Below are positions 20,278-31,556 of a stretch of 64,000 nt of DNA, piece after piece (position 1 is the first letter of the stretch; each line of letters opens with the position of its first letter). Origin of the DNA: Symsagittifera roscoffensis (lineage: Eukaryota; Xenacoelomorpha; Acoela; Convolutidae). The stretch is from NCBI RefSeq assembly GCF_963678635.1, contig NC_087063.1:78143617-78207616 (forward strand), given 5' to 3'. Position numbers and translations under genes: made by a program. Under the pieces are notes generated by a model that was given only the letters and a program-made list of their open reading frames with translations, ran no database searches and had not been told where the DNA came from.

Positions 20278-20690
20278 GTGGAAAGGCCAAAGAGTAATTT
20301 TCTGTGCGATTGTTCATTTTTTTTTAGTCGTCATTATATCTTAATTAGTGGCGTCGTGTGCAGGAGCATTTTATGGGGAGGTTTGTTGGTCGGCTATTTT
20401 GATAGTTCAATGTCTACCGACAACCCTAATTCGATCATATTAAAGAGATTTGTTCATTTATTGTTCCGACCCTTATTGCTCCGACCAAACTCCTTGCTAC
20501 CAGTTTCCTTGCCCCCCTCTGAATTAGTATACCAGCAAGCCTTGAATAAAACGAAAGCTTGAAGCGTGGCTCGCCAGAATTGATTTTGTTGAGTAATCAA
20601 AAAGAATTTCGGCTGCCAATATTGTGGGAGAGGGAGACCAAACATGTTTTGGGGCTCTCCTGAGCTCATTGTTTGAGCCGTATTGAATAT
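20278..20690. other. Ambiguous segment: LTR-like or short minus-strand ORF
   Basis: On the plus strand there is a poly(A) signal (TGAATAAAACG near 20,543) with a possible TATA-like CATATTAAAG about 110 bp upstream, as in an LTR. On the minus strand a 71-codon ORF with ATG (20,669-20,454) has plausible protein composition (MFGLPLPQYWQPKFF). Neither reading is supported by a second LTR, a primer-binding site or a recognisable domain. Confidence 0.2.
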
Positions 20691-20699
20691 TATGGTGAA

Positions 20700-21430
20700 A
20701 AGTCTCAGAAGAAGAAACGTAAAAAGTTCAGATTTGTAGTATTCGCTAAGCTCTTGATTGCAAATATCTTGTTGTCCCAGCGTTTACCACCAAAGTTACT
20801 GACTGTAAGCCTCAGCCACTCAATTTTAAAATAATATTTGCTGAGGTCATTCAATGAGGAAATTATATTTTTCAAAAATTGAAATCACCTCATGTACAAA
20901 TTTTTCGACCCTCTGGGGAACCTTAAGCAGCAATGAAAATTTTGTCAAAAAATCATTTAATCAATGAAATGTTTCCCATTGAAAAGTATGTAACTCTCAA
21001 AAACTCGTCTGGCTGACTGAGCGTCCATGCACTTTTATGTCACCTCCGACTATGCCGAGATTGTGTTTTTTGCCAATTAATTTGTCTGTTTAATCAAGAT
21101 GGTAAAAAAACTCTCTGTGAATCTTTCAGAAAACTGCACAGCATCATTATCTACCAATTCTTTAAATTTACTTATATTTTTATTCTGCGAAATCCGTTTT
21201 GTCATGAATTTTAGGTCGAGGGCTAATTTGATCAATTTTTTTTACAAGAATTAAAACCGGGGTTGTAAAGCGGTATTCAATTTAATTTTATTGTCGTTTT
21301 TTTCTCTATTCTCGGTCCATGGTTTTAATTTTTTATGAGCTGCCCACTTTGTGAAAATATGCTGCCCAAATCGTGAAAGGGTTGGAAAAATATAAGAACA
21401 ATTTTTTTAACTACGCTCTAGATTAGTTAC
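20700..21430. other. Non-coding, nothing recognised
   Basis: No ORF, repeat or element boundary that I can support in about 730 bp. Confidence 0.3.
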
Positions 21431-21438
21431 AAGCACTA

Positions 21439-21915
21439 ACAAGACTGCTCCTATCAGGGCAATGCCCTGAATTTTCCGACTGTTATTTAACACACGGTTC
21501 AAAGTACAAAGTGATATATTTAACATATAGGTACATACTAAATAGAATAAAAGGTGTGCCCTAATTCAATTTGAAAAAATTTCTAAGCCGGGTTGAAACA
21601 TCGCTTCCACGTTATTAGCACGAAATATATCGCGCATCAATTGTCCTATTTTTTTAAACTCTTTCGATCTCCATACTGTTATGAAAAATAGACACAAGTG
21701 AAGTATCTGTTAAAATATGAGCTCTATAAAAAATTTCGTCAATTGAGATCTATGAAAAATTCCGCCGAAAATGACTAGTTGAAAAGTCGAAAAATTGAGC
21801 GCAGTACAACCTTACTTTCGAATTAAATATATATTTTCAAAAATGGCCAGTTAAAAGTTCAAAAATGGTGTGGAGAGAAGAAAAACCAACCCGAGCGTAA
21901 ACACTTCGTCATTTT
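21439..21915 (-). mobile_element. Helentron-like element, diverged inverted copy
   Basis: The 3' end lies at 21,439 (ACAAGACTGCTCCTATCAGG on the plus strand), with the hairpin CAGGGCaatGCCCTG and the subterminal CCGACT. The 5' part fades near 21,915. Older copy than those at 27 kb. Confidence 0.55.
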
Positions 21916-21958
21916 TTTGAAAATTGTTGAAACAATTAACCAGTAGCGCGCAATTTTG

Positions 21959-22281
21959 TTTGTTCGTCCGAGTTTCGTAGAAAGTGTCGGAATATTTGTG
22001 CTCGTGTTGGTTTTTTCTCCAAAAAAAATTCGAAAATTTAACAAGTCATTTTTGACAAAAAAAAATCATTCATAAAGTGTTGTTGCCTTGGCTCAAAGTT
22101 AAAAAGATTTTTGTGATCATTTTTGTGCAGTTATGAGGTTTGTAAGATTGCAAACTGTAGATTTAGCCACTTTGTGATAATCAACGAGCGACCATTTTCT
22201 TAATATTAAAGCGTGAACGGAAATTTACTCAGTCATTGAAATCGTTTCAAAAATGAATTGATACAGAATATTTGGTCTTGT
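21959..22281 (+). mobile_element. Helentron-like element, internally deleted copy
   Basis: Begins TGTTCGTCCGAGTTTCG and ends ...GGTCTTGT immediately before the next copy at 22,282, so the two are head to tail. About 200 bp of the interior and the hairpin are missing. Confidence 0.45.
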
Positions 22282-22823
22282 TGTTCCGACTTTCGATACG
22301 AAAGTAACGGAATGTTTGTGCTCGGGGTGGGTTTTTTTTCTTCAGACAAATTTCGACTTTAAACTAGCCATTTATGACGGAATTTTTTTAAAATCATTCG
22401 AAAGCCATTGTTGTCCTGAACTTAAATTTGAAAAAATATTTCACCTGTGATCATTTTTCGTAAAGTTATGAGGGTTTAAAGATTGCCATTTTGGCCATTT
22501 TGACCAATTTGGGACAATTAACGCGCGATATAATTCGCGCTATTAACGCGTAAGCAAATATTCAATCCGTCTCAGAAATTGTTACAAATTGGTTGAAAAA
22601 AGCTTATATGCCATAATTGATTTGCTACAAGGAACGAAATATATCTTTTTGTAATTTATATGGCGTGTGGGGGGATGATTTTCACAAAAAATTTCAAATT
22701 TTGGAAGAAAAAAATTTCATTTTATTTTATTTCATTTCATTTTTTATGTTATTACTGCTGCTCCATAAACCCTAAAAGGCAGTCAGAACCTTCAAGGCTT
22801 CGCCCTGATACGAGCAGTCTTGT
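22282..22823 (+). mobile_element. Helentron-like element, full-length copy
   Basis: 542 bp, from TGTTCCGACTTTCGATACG to GATACGAGCAGTCTTGT. Contains the AAGGCAGTC region and GGCTTCGCC hairpin near the 3' end. The subterminal inverted repeat is less well preserved (CAGTCAGAACC). Confidence 0.65.
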
Positions 22824-22856
22824 TAATATTTTGCAAAATGCGAAATAATCCATTTC

Positions 22857-23033
22857 ACACTTTACATAGTATTAGGGAATGATTTTCAAAAAAATCGCAA
22901 AAAAAATTGAATAGTTTCACCTTTTTTTGAAATTTTTATCAACGTTATAAAAGCTAACACTAGTCCATAGACCTTTAAGAGCAGTCGGAAAAAGCAGGGC
23001 TTTGCCTTGATACGAGCAGTCTTGATAAACTGT
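22857..23033 (+). mobile_element. Helentron-like element, 3' fragment
   Basis: Carries only the last 180 bp of the family, with AGTCGGAAAAAGCAGGGC and the GATACGAGCAGTCTTG end. Confidence 0.5.
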
Positions 23034-23246
23034 TTATCGAATACTGCAAATTATCTATCGTTCTCTTTAAATTTTGCTATTTGTCTTTTGCTGGCGCTTT
23101 ACATTTTGTTGCATTGTGTACCAATACCCTCCTCTCAAACCTGAAAGTTAAAAACTCCGCCTCAAGTACCTGTGCAAAATATGGCACTCACAAAATTATC
23201 TCCGCTCGTGAAAACTTGTTGAGATCGCGAAATGGTGAAGTTATAC

Positions 23247-23510
23247 TTATGCTCCCGGGGTGGCGAAAGAGTAAAGAATTGCAAACTGTTGGGTTTCGTT
23301 TGTGTCAGTACCAAGACTAACTACGTTGCAGTCATCTGGCGTGCAAACTGCATGATAAATTTTAAATATTTCATTATCAGTTTCCTTGGTAATGTTGGCA
23401 GAGTTTGCATCATTGTCAAGATCATTAGATGTTATTTCAATATTTGGCGAGTATGGACACACAATTCCTCCACTTGTGATATGTTCAATAGTTAACCTTA
23501 CTAACTCTAT
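23247..23510 (-). CDS. Orphan 3'-terminal exon, probable extracellular protein
   Basis: An acceptor (AAATCAG) ends at 23,511 and the frame is then open for 87 codons to TAA at 23,247-23,249. Residues include three cysteines (in CPYSPN and VCTPDDC) and N-glycosylation sequons (NIT, NET), typical of a secreted or ectodomain exon. Composition is unlike the surrounding repeats. It lies between two Helentron-like copies with no other exon recognised nearby. Family unknown; could also be a relic. Confidence 0.4.
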   Translation of the reverse strand: MELVRLTIEHITSGGIVCPYSPNIEITSNDLDNDANSANITKETDNEIFKIYHAVCTPDDCNVVSLGTDTNETQQFAILYSFATPGA

Positions 23511-23618
23511 CTGATTTCACTTCATTTCATCTGTAAATTTCCAGCACGGAAATTTCTCCAATTATTATCTAGTTTTTGATCATTATATGCTCATAGCGTC
23601 ATCATACTTGATGATATT

Positions 23619-24135
23619 TGTTCGGATTTTCGAAGAAAGTTACGGAATATTTGCGCTCGGGGTGGTTTTTTTTTCTTGAGACAAATTTCGACTTTTTAAC
23701 TAGCCAATTTTGACGAAAATGTTTTATATCAGCCGAAAAGTATCGCTGCCCTGCGGCTCAAATTCAAAAAAATATTTTACCTGTAATCAATTTTTGTACA
23801 GTTATGGGGGTTTAAAGATTGTTAATTTGGCCAATTTGGGATAATTCACGCGCGATAAATTTTAAGCTATTGACGCGTAAGCGGAGATTTAATCCGTTTT
23901 AAAAATTGGTTTAAACTGATTTGCATGCTATTTGATCTATGTAATACTAAGCTATATGCTAAAGGTTTTATTTTGCACTCTACATAGCGTGTGAGGAATG
24001 ATTTTGCGAAAAAATCTTTAAAAAATACTTTTAAAACATTTTTCTAAAAAGTCAACCAGTTGTTTTCTAAATGGAACACTAATTCATAGTGTTTAAAGGA
24101 CAGTCGTACCTTAAAGGACAGTCGTAGAGGACAGT
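23619..24135 (+). mobile_element. Helentron-like element, diverged copy
   Basis: Starts TGTTCGGATTTTCG; the conserved middle (ACGCGCGATA, GCGTAAGCGG) is present. The 3' end is scrambled into three short CAGTCGT repeats (24,065-24,145) instead of the hairpin. Confidence 0.5.
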
Positions 24136-24329
24136 CGTTGAATAATTGGCGAAAAAATGGCAAAAAAACAGTGAACATTTTTTTTTCATTTTGTTCTAAC
24201 TGAACAAACACGCTATCTTAAATCCCCCACACGCTATGTTAAATACAGAGGACATGTTTAGTGTCTCGTATTGTTTTAAAAGGTCTCAATTTGTGGCCTC
24301 AATGCAATTTGGAACGAATTAGCGTGCCA

Positions 24330-24431
24330 CTAGCGCCCTTTTTATCACGCGTTAATTATCCCAAATTGGCCAAACTGGCAAGTTTCAAACCCCCGTAACT
24401 TTACAAAAAATTATCACAGATAAAATATCAT
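24330..24431 (-). mobile_element. Helentron-like element, internal fragment
   Basis: Inverted fragment of the middle part (GTTAATTATCCCAAATTGGCC), abutting the start of the next full copy. Confidence 0.45.
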
Positions 24432-24976
24432 TGTTTCGATTTTCGATACGAAAGTAACGGGATATTTGTGCTCGGGGTGGGTTTTTTTCTTCAGACAAAT
24501 TTCGACTTTTTAACTAGCCATTTTTGACTTGTGATATTTTTTGTAAAGTTTTGTGGGTGATCGCCTGTGATCGTTTCACCTGTGATCGTTTTTTGTAAAG
24601 TATTTCACCTGTGATTGTTTTTTGTAAAGTTATGGGGGTTTAAAGGTTGCCATTTTGGCCAATTTGGGACAATTAACGCGCGATATATTTCGCGCTATTA
24701 ACGCGTAAACGGAGAGTTAAACCGTTTTAGAAATCGTTTCAAATTCGTTAAAAGAAGCTTATTCGCCATAATTGGTTTGTTACAAGGAGCAAAATATATC
24801 CTTTTGTACTTTGTATGGCGTGTGGGGTATGATTTTCGTAAAAAATTTCAAATTTTGGGCAAAAAAATTTCATTTTATTTTTTCGTACATTTAATTTTTT
24901 AATGTTATTACTGCTCCATAAACCTTAAAAGGCAGTCGGAACATTCAGGGCTTCGCCCTGATACGAGCAGTCTTGT
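24432..24976 (+). mobile_element. Helentron-like element, near full-length copy
   Basis: 545 bp. It carries the best hairpin, CAGGGCTTCGCCCTG at 24,946-24,960, and the subterminal CAGTCGGAACA. It contains a short internal duplication of the ACCTGTGATCGTTTTTTGTA segment near 24,560-24,630. Confidence 0.65.
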
Positions 24977-24984
24977 TTTAATTT

Positions 24985-25106
24985 TGAACTCATGGTAACA
25001 GTATCTTTCAGGCGCCAAAAACAAGTAGTTAATCAGTCGAAAATTGACAGAATAAAAAACCAACCCAATCATAAATGTTCCTCACTTTCTTTAAAAGTCA
25101 GAACAA
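24985..25106 (-). mobile_element. Helentron-like element, 5' fragment
   Basis: Inverted remnant ending in an AAAGTCAGAACA form of the 5' terminus near 25,106. Confidence 0.35.
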
Positions 25107-25129
25107 AAATGGACTAATTGGTTAATATC

Positions 25130-25980
25130 TTTCAAACTAGTTTGAGCATACACTAGGCAACGTAAGATTATATCAGGGTGAAGCTTGTACTTATCCTGTT
25201 CACAGCGAAGGCCGGGCCCCTATTGGAACATTCTATATTTACCCCGGATACGAGTAGTTTTGTTTAGTTTATTCAATAATATCTTATGCTTGTCGCAGGA
25301 AAAATGAGGAATAAAGGATCTCGTACAAGTAAAACGCTAAGCATCGATAATAATAAAATGTTCTGTTGCCCTACTCCTTACAAAGCCAACTTATTAAAGG
25401 GACAAGTTGCAGTTGAGATACGAGAACAGTGACATGTAAGCGAAGTTTTTGACGAGGGTTGTTTGTTTGAAAAATTTGAGCCTCGCTGGAAAAAAAAATT
25501 CTTGGCAACGTTTTTTTTCTCGCGCCGGAAGTTGTTTTTGAAAGAGTTCAACCTTTTGAACTTTTTTGAAAGTTTTGCATAGAAAGTTGGATAATTTTTG
25601 TCAAATTTGGCTCTCCGTAAACATTTTCACTCCGTAAACATCTGGCTTTCCGTAAACATTTTTACTCATTGATAGTAATTGCTATAAATGAGCAGTACGA
25701 TTCATTTTAAAGCTATAAATCTCACTACGATATTTAATCAATAATTATATACATAACCAGTTGATTACAAACTTGCCATATACCTCAAAATTTTCAAATC
25801 TGCAGTAATTTTGTTTAAAAAAAAATTAATTTTTTATTTATTAATTTTAAAAAATACAAAAAATTAGTTAGTTAAGAAATTTATGAATAATTCTATAAAA
25901 ATATAAAAATTGTTTCTGTTTTTGTTCTTTTTCACCTTAAACATACTAATTTCAATAACTAACTTCAATTCAAACTAAAC
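25130..25980 (+). repeat. Dispersed repeat, copy 1 (second copy 47,070-48,370)
   Basis: Opens with CACTAGGCAACGTAAGATTA, includes a Helentron-type end (GGATACGAGTAGTTTTG near 25,255), a GGCAACGTTTTTTTTC segment and a region around GCTATAAATGAGCAGTA. The same blocks occur in the same order at 47,070-48,370, with extra sequence inserted there. No gene in either copy. Confidence 0.6.
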
Positions 25981-26011
25981 TCTTAAACTTTTCCTAAATT
26001 ATTCAATTAAA

Positions 26012-26407
26012 TCATATGTCGGACAATCCTTCTTCAATTAAAACGTAAAGTTTGCTGCTTTGGAAAGCAAATGGAACGCGTCTGTCATGATGGCCAGACT
26101 TTTTACCAAGAAAACCCCCACAAATTCTTACCATAAAGACCAGCACCAGAAAACTTGCTAGGATCAGCTTGATCCTCACTGCAATCGACTTGCTCTGACT
26201 CACATTGAAGTCCGTCTTGCAATGATCCCCCTCTTTAGTCATCGGGCGGGGGTGAGAGTGGGGGCTGTCCAACTTGCTTTTACTGAACCTGTCGCTTCGC
26301 TGTTCATCGCTCCATCTCGCAATCAAAACTTCAGTTTCACCGCTGCTTCCCGACATACTCACATGGGATAAACTCTTCGGTTTTTTAACGGCTTTTAAGT
26401 GTGACAA
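26012..26407 (-). pseudogene. Zinc transporter (ZnT) first-exon pseudogene
   Basis: Duplicate of the 5' coding part of the gene at 58,737-59,374. The N-terminal cytosolic region is recognisable (SGSSGETE, GDHCKTD, the Ser/Lys linker, LVFMV of the first membrane span). The frame then shifts at CGGFLGKKS, so the HxxxD zinc site of span 2 is lost. The similarity stops near 26,045, within what should be span 2. Not able to encode a transporter. Confidence 0.75.
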
Positions 26408-27111
26408 AATATCTCACTGCAACTTAGTCGTTTGCATCTGATGATTTTTTGTAACGAGTACAAAAAATGATTTTTTTCTAATTTAATTTGGAACCGTTGA
26501 CAACTAAAAAGCTATTTTAATTAACCAGAACCAAGTTAAGGACCCAGAGTTTAGTTATAGACCCAGAACCCATAAGAACCGTAAAACTAAGCTTGAAAAC
26601 CTAAAAAATTTCAAAAATCAAAGCCGGCTTGAACTTGTGCCTTTCAGACAGCGTGGTAAATGTCAATTCTTACTTTATAAAAGTAATAGACACAAGTTCT
26701 ATCTCCATTGAAATTGATAGTTGAGAAAAAAGTTACATTAATTCGCCGCTTAAAAACATCAACAATTGAGACAACAACAGGGAACCTTATCGTTAATTTT
26801 AAAAAGGGTTTTTAAATATGTTTATTATTTATTCATTCTTTACTGCATTTCGGTCAAGTAACCAATCAGATATTTTCATAAGGCAATTTAATATTGATAT
26901 TAATCTTTGGTACGACGTTAAAATCTGGGCTCCGTTCGACCGTGTCGGCCGAATCATGAGTCGAATACCTCAGCCCGGGACGTCAACTCATAACAAAAGA
27001 CAAACTTTCATATGCTTCTATCAGTTAGCTTTGAAAAACTAAAATCGAAGCCAGTTTTTTCTGATACACCAAAAAATTAGAACCTCTAAAAATAGGGACA
27101 TTTAAGGTTAT

Positions 27112-27642
27112 TGTTCCGACTTTGGATACGAAAGTAACGGAATATTTGTGCTCGGGGTGGGTTTTTTTTTCCTCAGACAAATTTCGACTTCTTAACTAGC
27201 CATTTTTGACGGAAATTTTTTATATCATTCGAAAACTATTGTTGCCCTGAGCTCAAATTTGAAAAGATATTTTACCTGTGATCATTTTTCGTAAAGTTAT
27301 GGGGGTTTAAAGATTGCAATTTTGGCCAATTTGGGACAATTAACGCGCGATATATTTCGCGCTATTATTGCGCAAGCGGAGAATTAATCTGGCTTAAAAT
27401 CGTTCCAAAATGGTTGAAAGAAGCTTAATTGCCATAATTGATTTGTTACAAGGAGCGAAATCTATCTTTTTGTACTTTATATGGCGTGCGTGGGGATGAT
27501 AATCATAAAAAATTTCAAAAATTAGAAAAAAAAGTTTCATTTTATTTTATTTCATTTACTTTTTTGATGTTATTACTGCTCCATAAAACCTTAAAAGGCA
27601 GTCGGAACATTCGCGGCTTTGCCTTGATACGAGCAGTCTTGT
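27112..27642 (+). mobile_element. Helentron-associated-like element, tandem unit 1
   Basis: 531 bp. 5' end TGTTCCGACT (27,112-27,121) matches in reverse the subterminal AGTCGGAACA at 27,600-27,609, followed by a degenerate hairpin and the TCTTGT end. This layout (terminal 5' repeat, subterminal 3' inverted partner, short 3' hairpin, insertion at TT) is that of Helentron-associated elements (HINE/DINE-1 type), which are non-autonomous rolling-circle elements. No coding capacity. The empty site is visible at about 60,436. Confidence 0.65.
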
Positions 27643-28172
27643 TGTTCCGACTTTCGATACGAAAGTAACAGAACATTTGCGCTCGGGGTGGGTTTTTTTT
27701 TCTTCAGGCAAATTTCGACTTCTTAACTAGCCATTTTTGACGGAAATTTTTTATATCATTCAAAAACTATTGTTGCCCTGAGCTCAAATTTGAAAAGATA
27801 CTTCACCTGTGATCATTTTTTGTAAAGTTATGGGGGTTTAAAGATTGCCATTTTGGCCAATTTGGGACAATTAACTCGCGATAAATTTTGCGCTATTAAC
27901 GCGTAAGCGGAGAGTTAATGCGTCTTAAAATCGTTCCAAATTGGTTGAAAGAAGCTTATTTGCCATAACTGATTTGTTACAAGGAGCAAAATCTATCCTT
28001 TTGTACTTTATATGGCGTGTGGGGGATAATTTTCATAAAAAATTTCAAACTTTAGAAGAAAAAAATTTCATTTTTTTTTTTACATTTACTTTTTTGATGT
28101 AATTACTGCTCCATAAAACCTTAAAAGGCAGTCGGAACATTCACGGCTTCGCCTTGATAAGAGCAGTCTTGT
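27643..28172 (+). mobile_element. Helentron-associated-like element, tandem unit 2
   Basis: 530 bp, joined head to tail to unit 1 with no spacer (TCTTGT|TGTTCCGAC). Closely similar to unit 1 throughout. Confidence 0.65.
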
Positions 28173-28504
28173 TTATCTTGCAAGACAATGAGATTCACAG
28201 TTTAAAATCTAAACAATCATGCTGCACTTTAAAACTCACAAAATTTGTTGAGTCACTTGACAAAAGAATTGCTCGTTTTGAAAAATAAATTTGATCCAAC
28301 AAAGGAAGAAACGTTCTACATTTTATTTAATTTTTTGAGCCAGTTGGCCCGACACAGACATGTTAACTGGGTTTTTTGATTTTTTTCGTATCCCAATTTT
28401 GCACATTTAAATTTGGCATAGTTACAAACTAACAGATGTAAGGATGTAAATTTTTACAGAAACCAAAATCATTCTATTTTTGAAATTAAAAACTTTCAAT
28501 TTAC

Positions 28505-29084
28505 AAAATGCATTTTCAGACGAAATTTTTTTTTGTTGAGTAACTTATTTTATTTATATTTTTCAATAACTGGATCTACAAAATCGAAACCAAATATAGT
28601 TTTCATGCTAGCGGATGACTACGGTTGGAACGACGTCGGGTTCCATGGAAGCACCCAAGTCAAGACCCAACTATTACCTACGTTTCCACTTCCCGCGTAT
28701 TTAAAAAAAATGTTTTTTTTTTATATATTTTTTTATTTGGGCGCTAGCTTTGTGTAATTACTCAATATACGTATAACTATGTGAATGATGACAACAGAAT
28801 ATGTTCACAGTTATTCACCAGTTAACAGTGCCAAACATTGTTTCATTGGAATAAAAAAAAAATAAAGTTAAAGTTGAAAAGGTCAAACCTTCAGCAACTC
28901 TTCTCGCCCAGCCGCGCGGCTTTGTTGACAGGACGATACCCCATCCTATGCAGTACTTCCTGATTGAGGCTGGACAACGCCTGGGCGGGCCCCTGAACTT
29001 CCAGTTCATGCCAGAGTATTTGAATGACTTGGGATATGAGAGCCACATGGTTGGAAAGTGGCATCTTTGAATGTTCAATAAAAA
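28505..29084 (+). pseudogene. Arylsulfatase B-like exons 1-2, pseudogene S1
   Basis: Exon 1 starts at the ATG near 28,508 but loses frame in the signal peptide. It keeps the [15 protein letters not shown] metal-site motif, and lacks about 40 bp present at 60,765-60,980. Exon 2 (28,895-29,084) has the catalytic CSPSR cysteine codon changed TGC to TTC (Phe), a net 7-bp loss, a TGA within the GKWHL-G motif and a degraded donor (GTTGGC). No exon 3 follows. Confidence 0.75.
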
Positions 29085-30424
29085 GTTGGCTGCATTTTGC
29101 GGGACACAAAATTCTTGATATTTTAAAGTAATCGATTTGGTTGTCAATCAAAAAGTTTGACTAACAAGCTCAAAATTGAGACTCAATGAGCCATTTTAGT
29201 CGAGTCATAAGTTGATTACATCAGTCGGCGATGGCTTTTTGAGAACACAATGAAGTGATCAGTGCTCCAGGTTGACAATCTTGAGATTGTTACTTGCAGC
29301 TCATTCAAGATCCTAGTTCGTTACCGGAGGGCAAGGCAACAATTTTAAGCCCAAAAATGATGCAAAACAAAGTACTTAATACCCTTTGGTTTGATTTTGG
29401 ACTGTTTTTTTAAACTTGCCAGCGGGTTGCAAAAAAGTTGGTCAAAATTGGGTTTTTTTTAGATTTGAGAGAGCCCCGAAAATCATTTTGATTAATCTTA
29501 TTAAGAGGGTCGACAAAATTTTCAAAAAATTTTGAAAATCCGCCCCTCCCCCTCGAAAATCATAAAACCATAGATACCCTGGTCGTTGGACAGTTTTCTA
29601 AAAATCTCAAAATATAATAGTTTGTTGTTTCTGCTCGTAATAGCTCGTTTTGAAGGGAGATCTTCTTGAAGAGCATCGTTTTAGCAAAGCATTTTCATAA
29701 AAGGATCTGAATTTTTTGATAGACTACAAGATTTATTAGCCTAAAAAAGTCGAAACGTTCTTTTTTCTATTGAACATTGGAATATTGACAGGAGGGTGTT
29801 TAATTAACAGAAAATGTGAAAGATCCATGTATTTCAGCAACAGTCAAGGGGAAAAAGTTGCCGCTATCTTCCGGCTAAATCTTTTTTAAAAAATTCATTC
29901 ATCGCCTGTCAAAAGTTCAGCCAAGACTCACAAATAGCACGCTAAAAATAGAACGCTTAAAACACTACAAAAATATCTTAGTCCTATCCATCGGTTGAAA
30001 ACTAAAAATCGAACTTCTTTATCGCCTCTCTGTATCCCGGATTGGTTTGCCAGTAGTAATCAGTACTGTTTCAGAGTAAAATCAGTGATGTATTTGTTTC
30101 AGTACTGTTCCAGGAAAAACCCAGTGAAACAAGAAAAAGTACTGGAATAGTACTGTTACAGTACTGCTGTTTTTACATCACTGTTTTTGTCATGGAACAA
30201 AACTGCATTTTTTAATTCAAATTTTCGAATTGATTTCACAGTTTTGTTACGTGCCGTTAGAACCAAAACAAAAACAAAAAATCCCTCCCAATTCACTCCC
30301 CCACAGCTAAAATCAGCCGAAAACCGCCTAAAAACGCAGTTTTTTCTGCGAAATGAAAGAGATTTGACTAAACTTTGATAGTCAAATGGAGTGAGCAACT
30401 AAATTTGCCTGGGTGATTTTTGAC
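29085..30424. other. S1 intronic DNA with CAGTACTG palindrome cluster
   Basis: Equivalent to 61,397-62,880. Holds no gene. At 30,060-30,190 the palindromic octamer CAGTACTG recurs several times inside a larger imperfect fold-back whose ends are ATCAGTGATGTA and TACATCACTG. Confidence 0.5.
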
Positions 30425-31556
30425 AATTGCCGAGATTATCGAGTAAAAACTTTGTTGTTCAGCAAGAAGTAAATTGTTATGTTGAATCAAATAATTAGTT
30501 ACATGAGATGCTTAGTTTCAATTTAATCTTGAGGTCAGAACTTTATCCTGAATAATAGTGAGGATGATACAGATAAACGGACATCTAACAAGCGATTTAG
30601 AAAACATAGAGAGTGATCACGCACAGCGTGGTCTTTAGTATAGACCAGAATTATGACCTTGGTTAATGAGATTAACATAAATCTGCAGCAAGACTGCAAA
30701 AGGACAAGTTGATAATGAGGTACTGAAGGTCGCCTCACGACTATCCCCGCGGGAGAAAAATTTTTGGTAAATAGCCCAAAATTTATGAAAAGATAACATA
30801 ACTGCACCCAGATGAGCAAAAGATTGATAGCCCCCCTATCCCACAAAAACGTTTTACAGTAAAATAAAAGTAACGAGATATATATGAGAAAGAGTTTTAG
30901 CGAGTTTAACTGAGTTTGATATTTGTAGACTAGTCAATCCTTTTCGGGAGGTTCATTGACTTGAGCGAGTTAGGTAGAGGACATCACCGTAGAGCCAGTT
31001 TGAAACCTGTCTCGGATGAGGGTTTCCGTGGCGAGGACGAAGACTCGGGCGCCCTTTCAGAGGGCAAGACTTGATCCTCATCAACCCATTTGACGGAGTG
31101 GCGTAAAGGATCGCCAAAGAACTTAGTTGGTGTCTTACTACGGAGTGAAGTCCTGACTGTCTCTGAGTTGTCAACCACTGGGTGAGCGGGGAGAGATAGC
31201 GACGGATCAGATGAGTGCGGCTCTGAGGACGCGGAATGAGAGGGATGAACAATGCCTTTCGGAGACACAATTTCCGGCGAAGAAATAGTAGTCCCCGGAT
31301 TTGTTGGACTGAGGCCAGTAAACTTGTCGGAAGAGTCGGAAGAGTCGGTAGCAGGCGAAGAGGTAAAAAAAGACGTGTTCTGCGGCTGAGACGAAGCTGA
31401 TGAGCTAAGAAGTTTAGCGGTAGAGACGGTAGGTGGCGAGAGGGTAGCACTGTTTGAATTTTGACGCTGAGATGTGGGTTTGGGCAAATTGGCAAACGTA
31501 AACGGCAGTGAGTGGTGCTGATGCTTTTGTTTCTCCCAAAGCACTAAAATTTCCTG
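30425..31556 (-). mobile_element. LTR-retroelement 3' fragment
   Basis: Inserted where the related locus has 62,880-63,106. Read on the minus strand: Pol-tail ORF (to 30,984), a short untranslated stretch, a purine-rich GGGATAGGGGGGC tract at about 30,830-30,842 (candidate polypurine tract), then about 400 bp that would be LTR. No second LTR or target-site duplication could be confirmed. Confidence 0.45.

Noticed and set aside
24940-24980. Possible hammerhead-type ribozyme at the 3' end of the Helentron-like family (CTGATACGAG next to a hairpin)
   Set aside because: The conserved CTGATGA and GAAA core of hammerheads is absent; the hairpin fits a rolling-circle element terminus better.
26818-27042. 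74-codon ORF conserved at 60,141-60,365
   Set aside because: Three replacement versus two silent changes between copies; conservation is explained by segmental duplication.
30953-31495. 180-codon Leu/Pro/Ser-rich minus-strand ORF
   Set aside because: Out-of-frame shadow of the Pol-tail ORF at 30,984-31,601, which alone carries a family-like motif.
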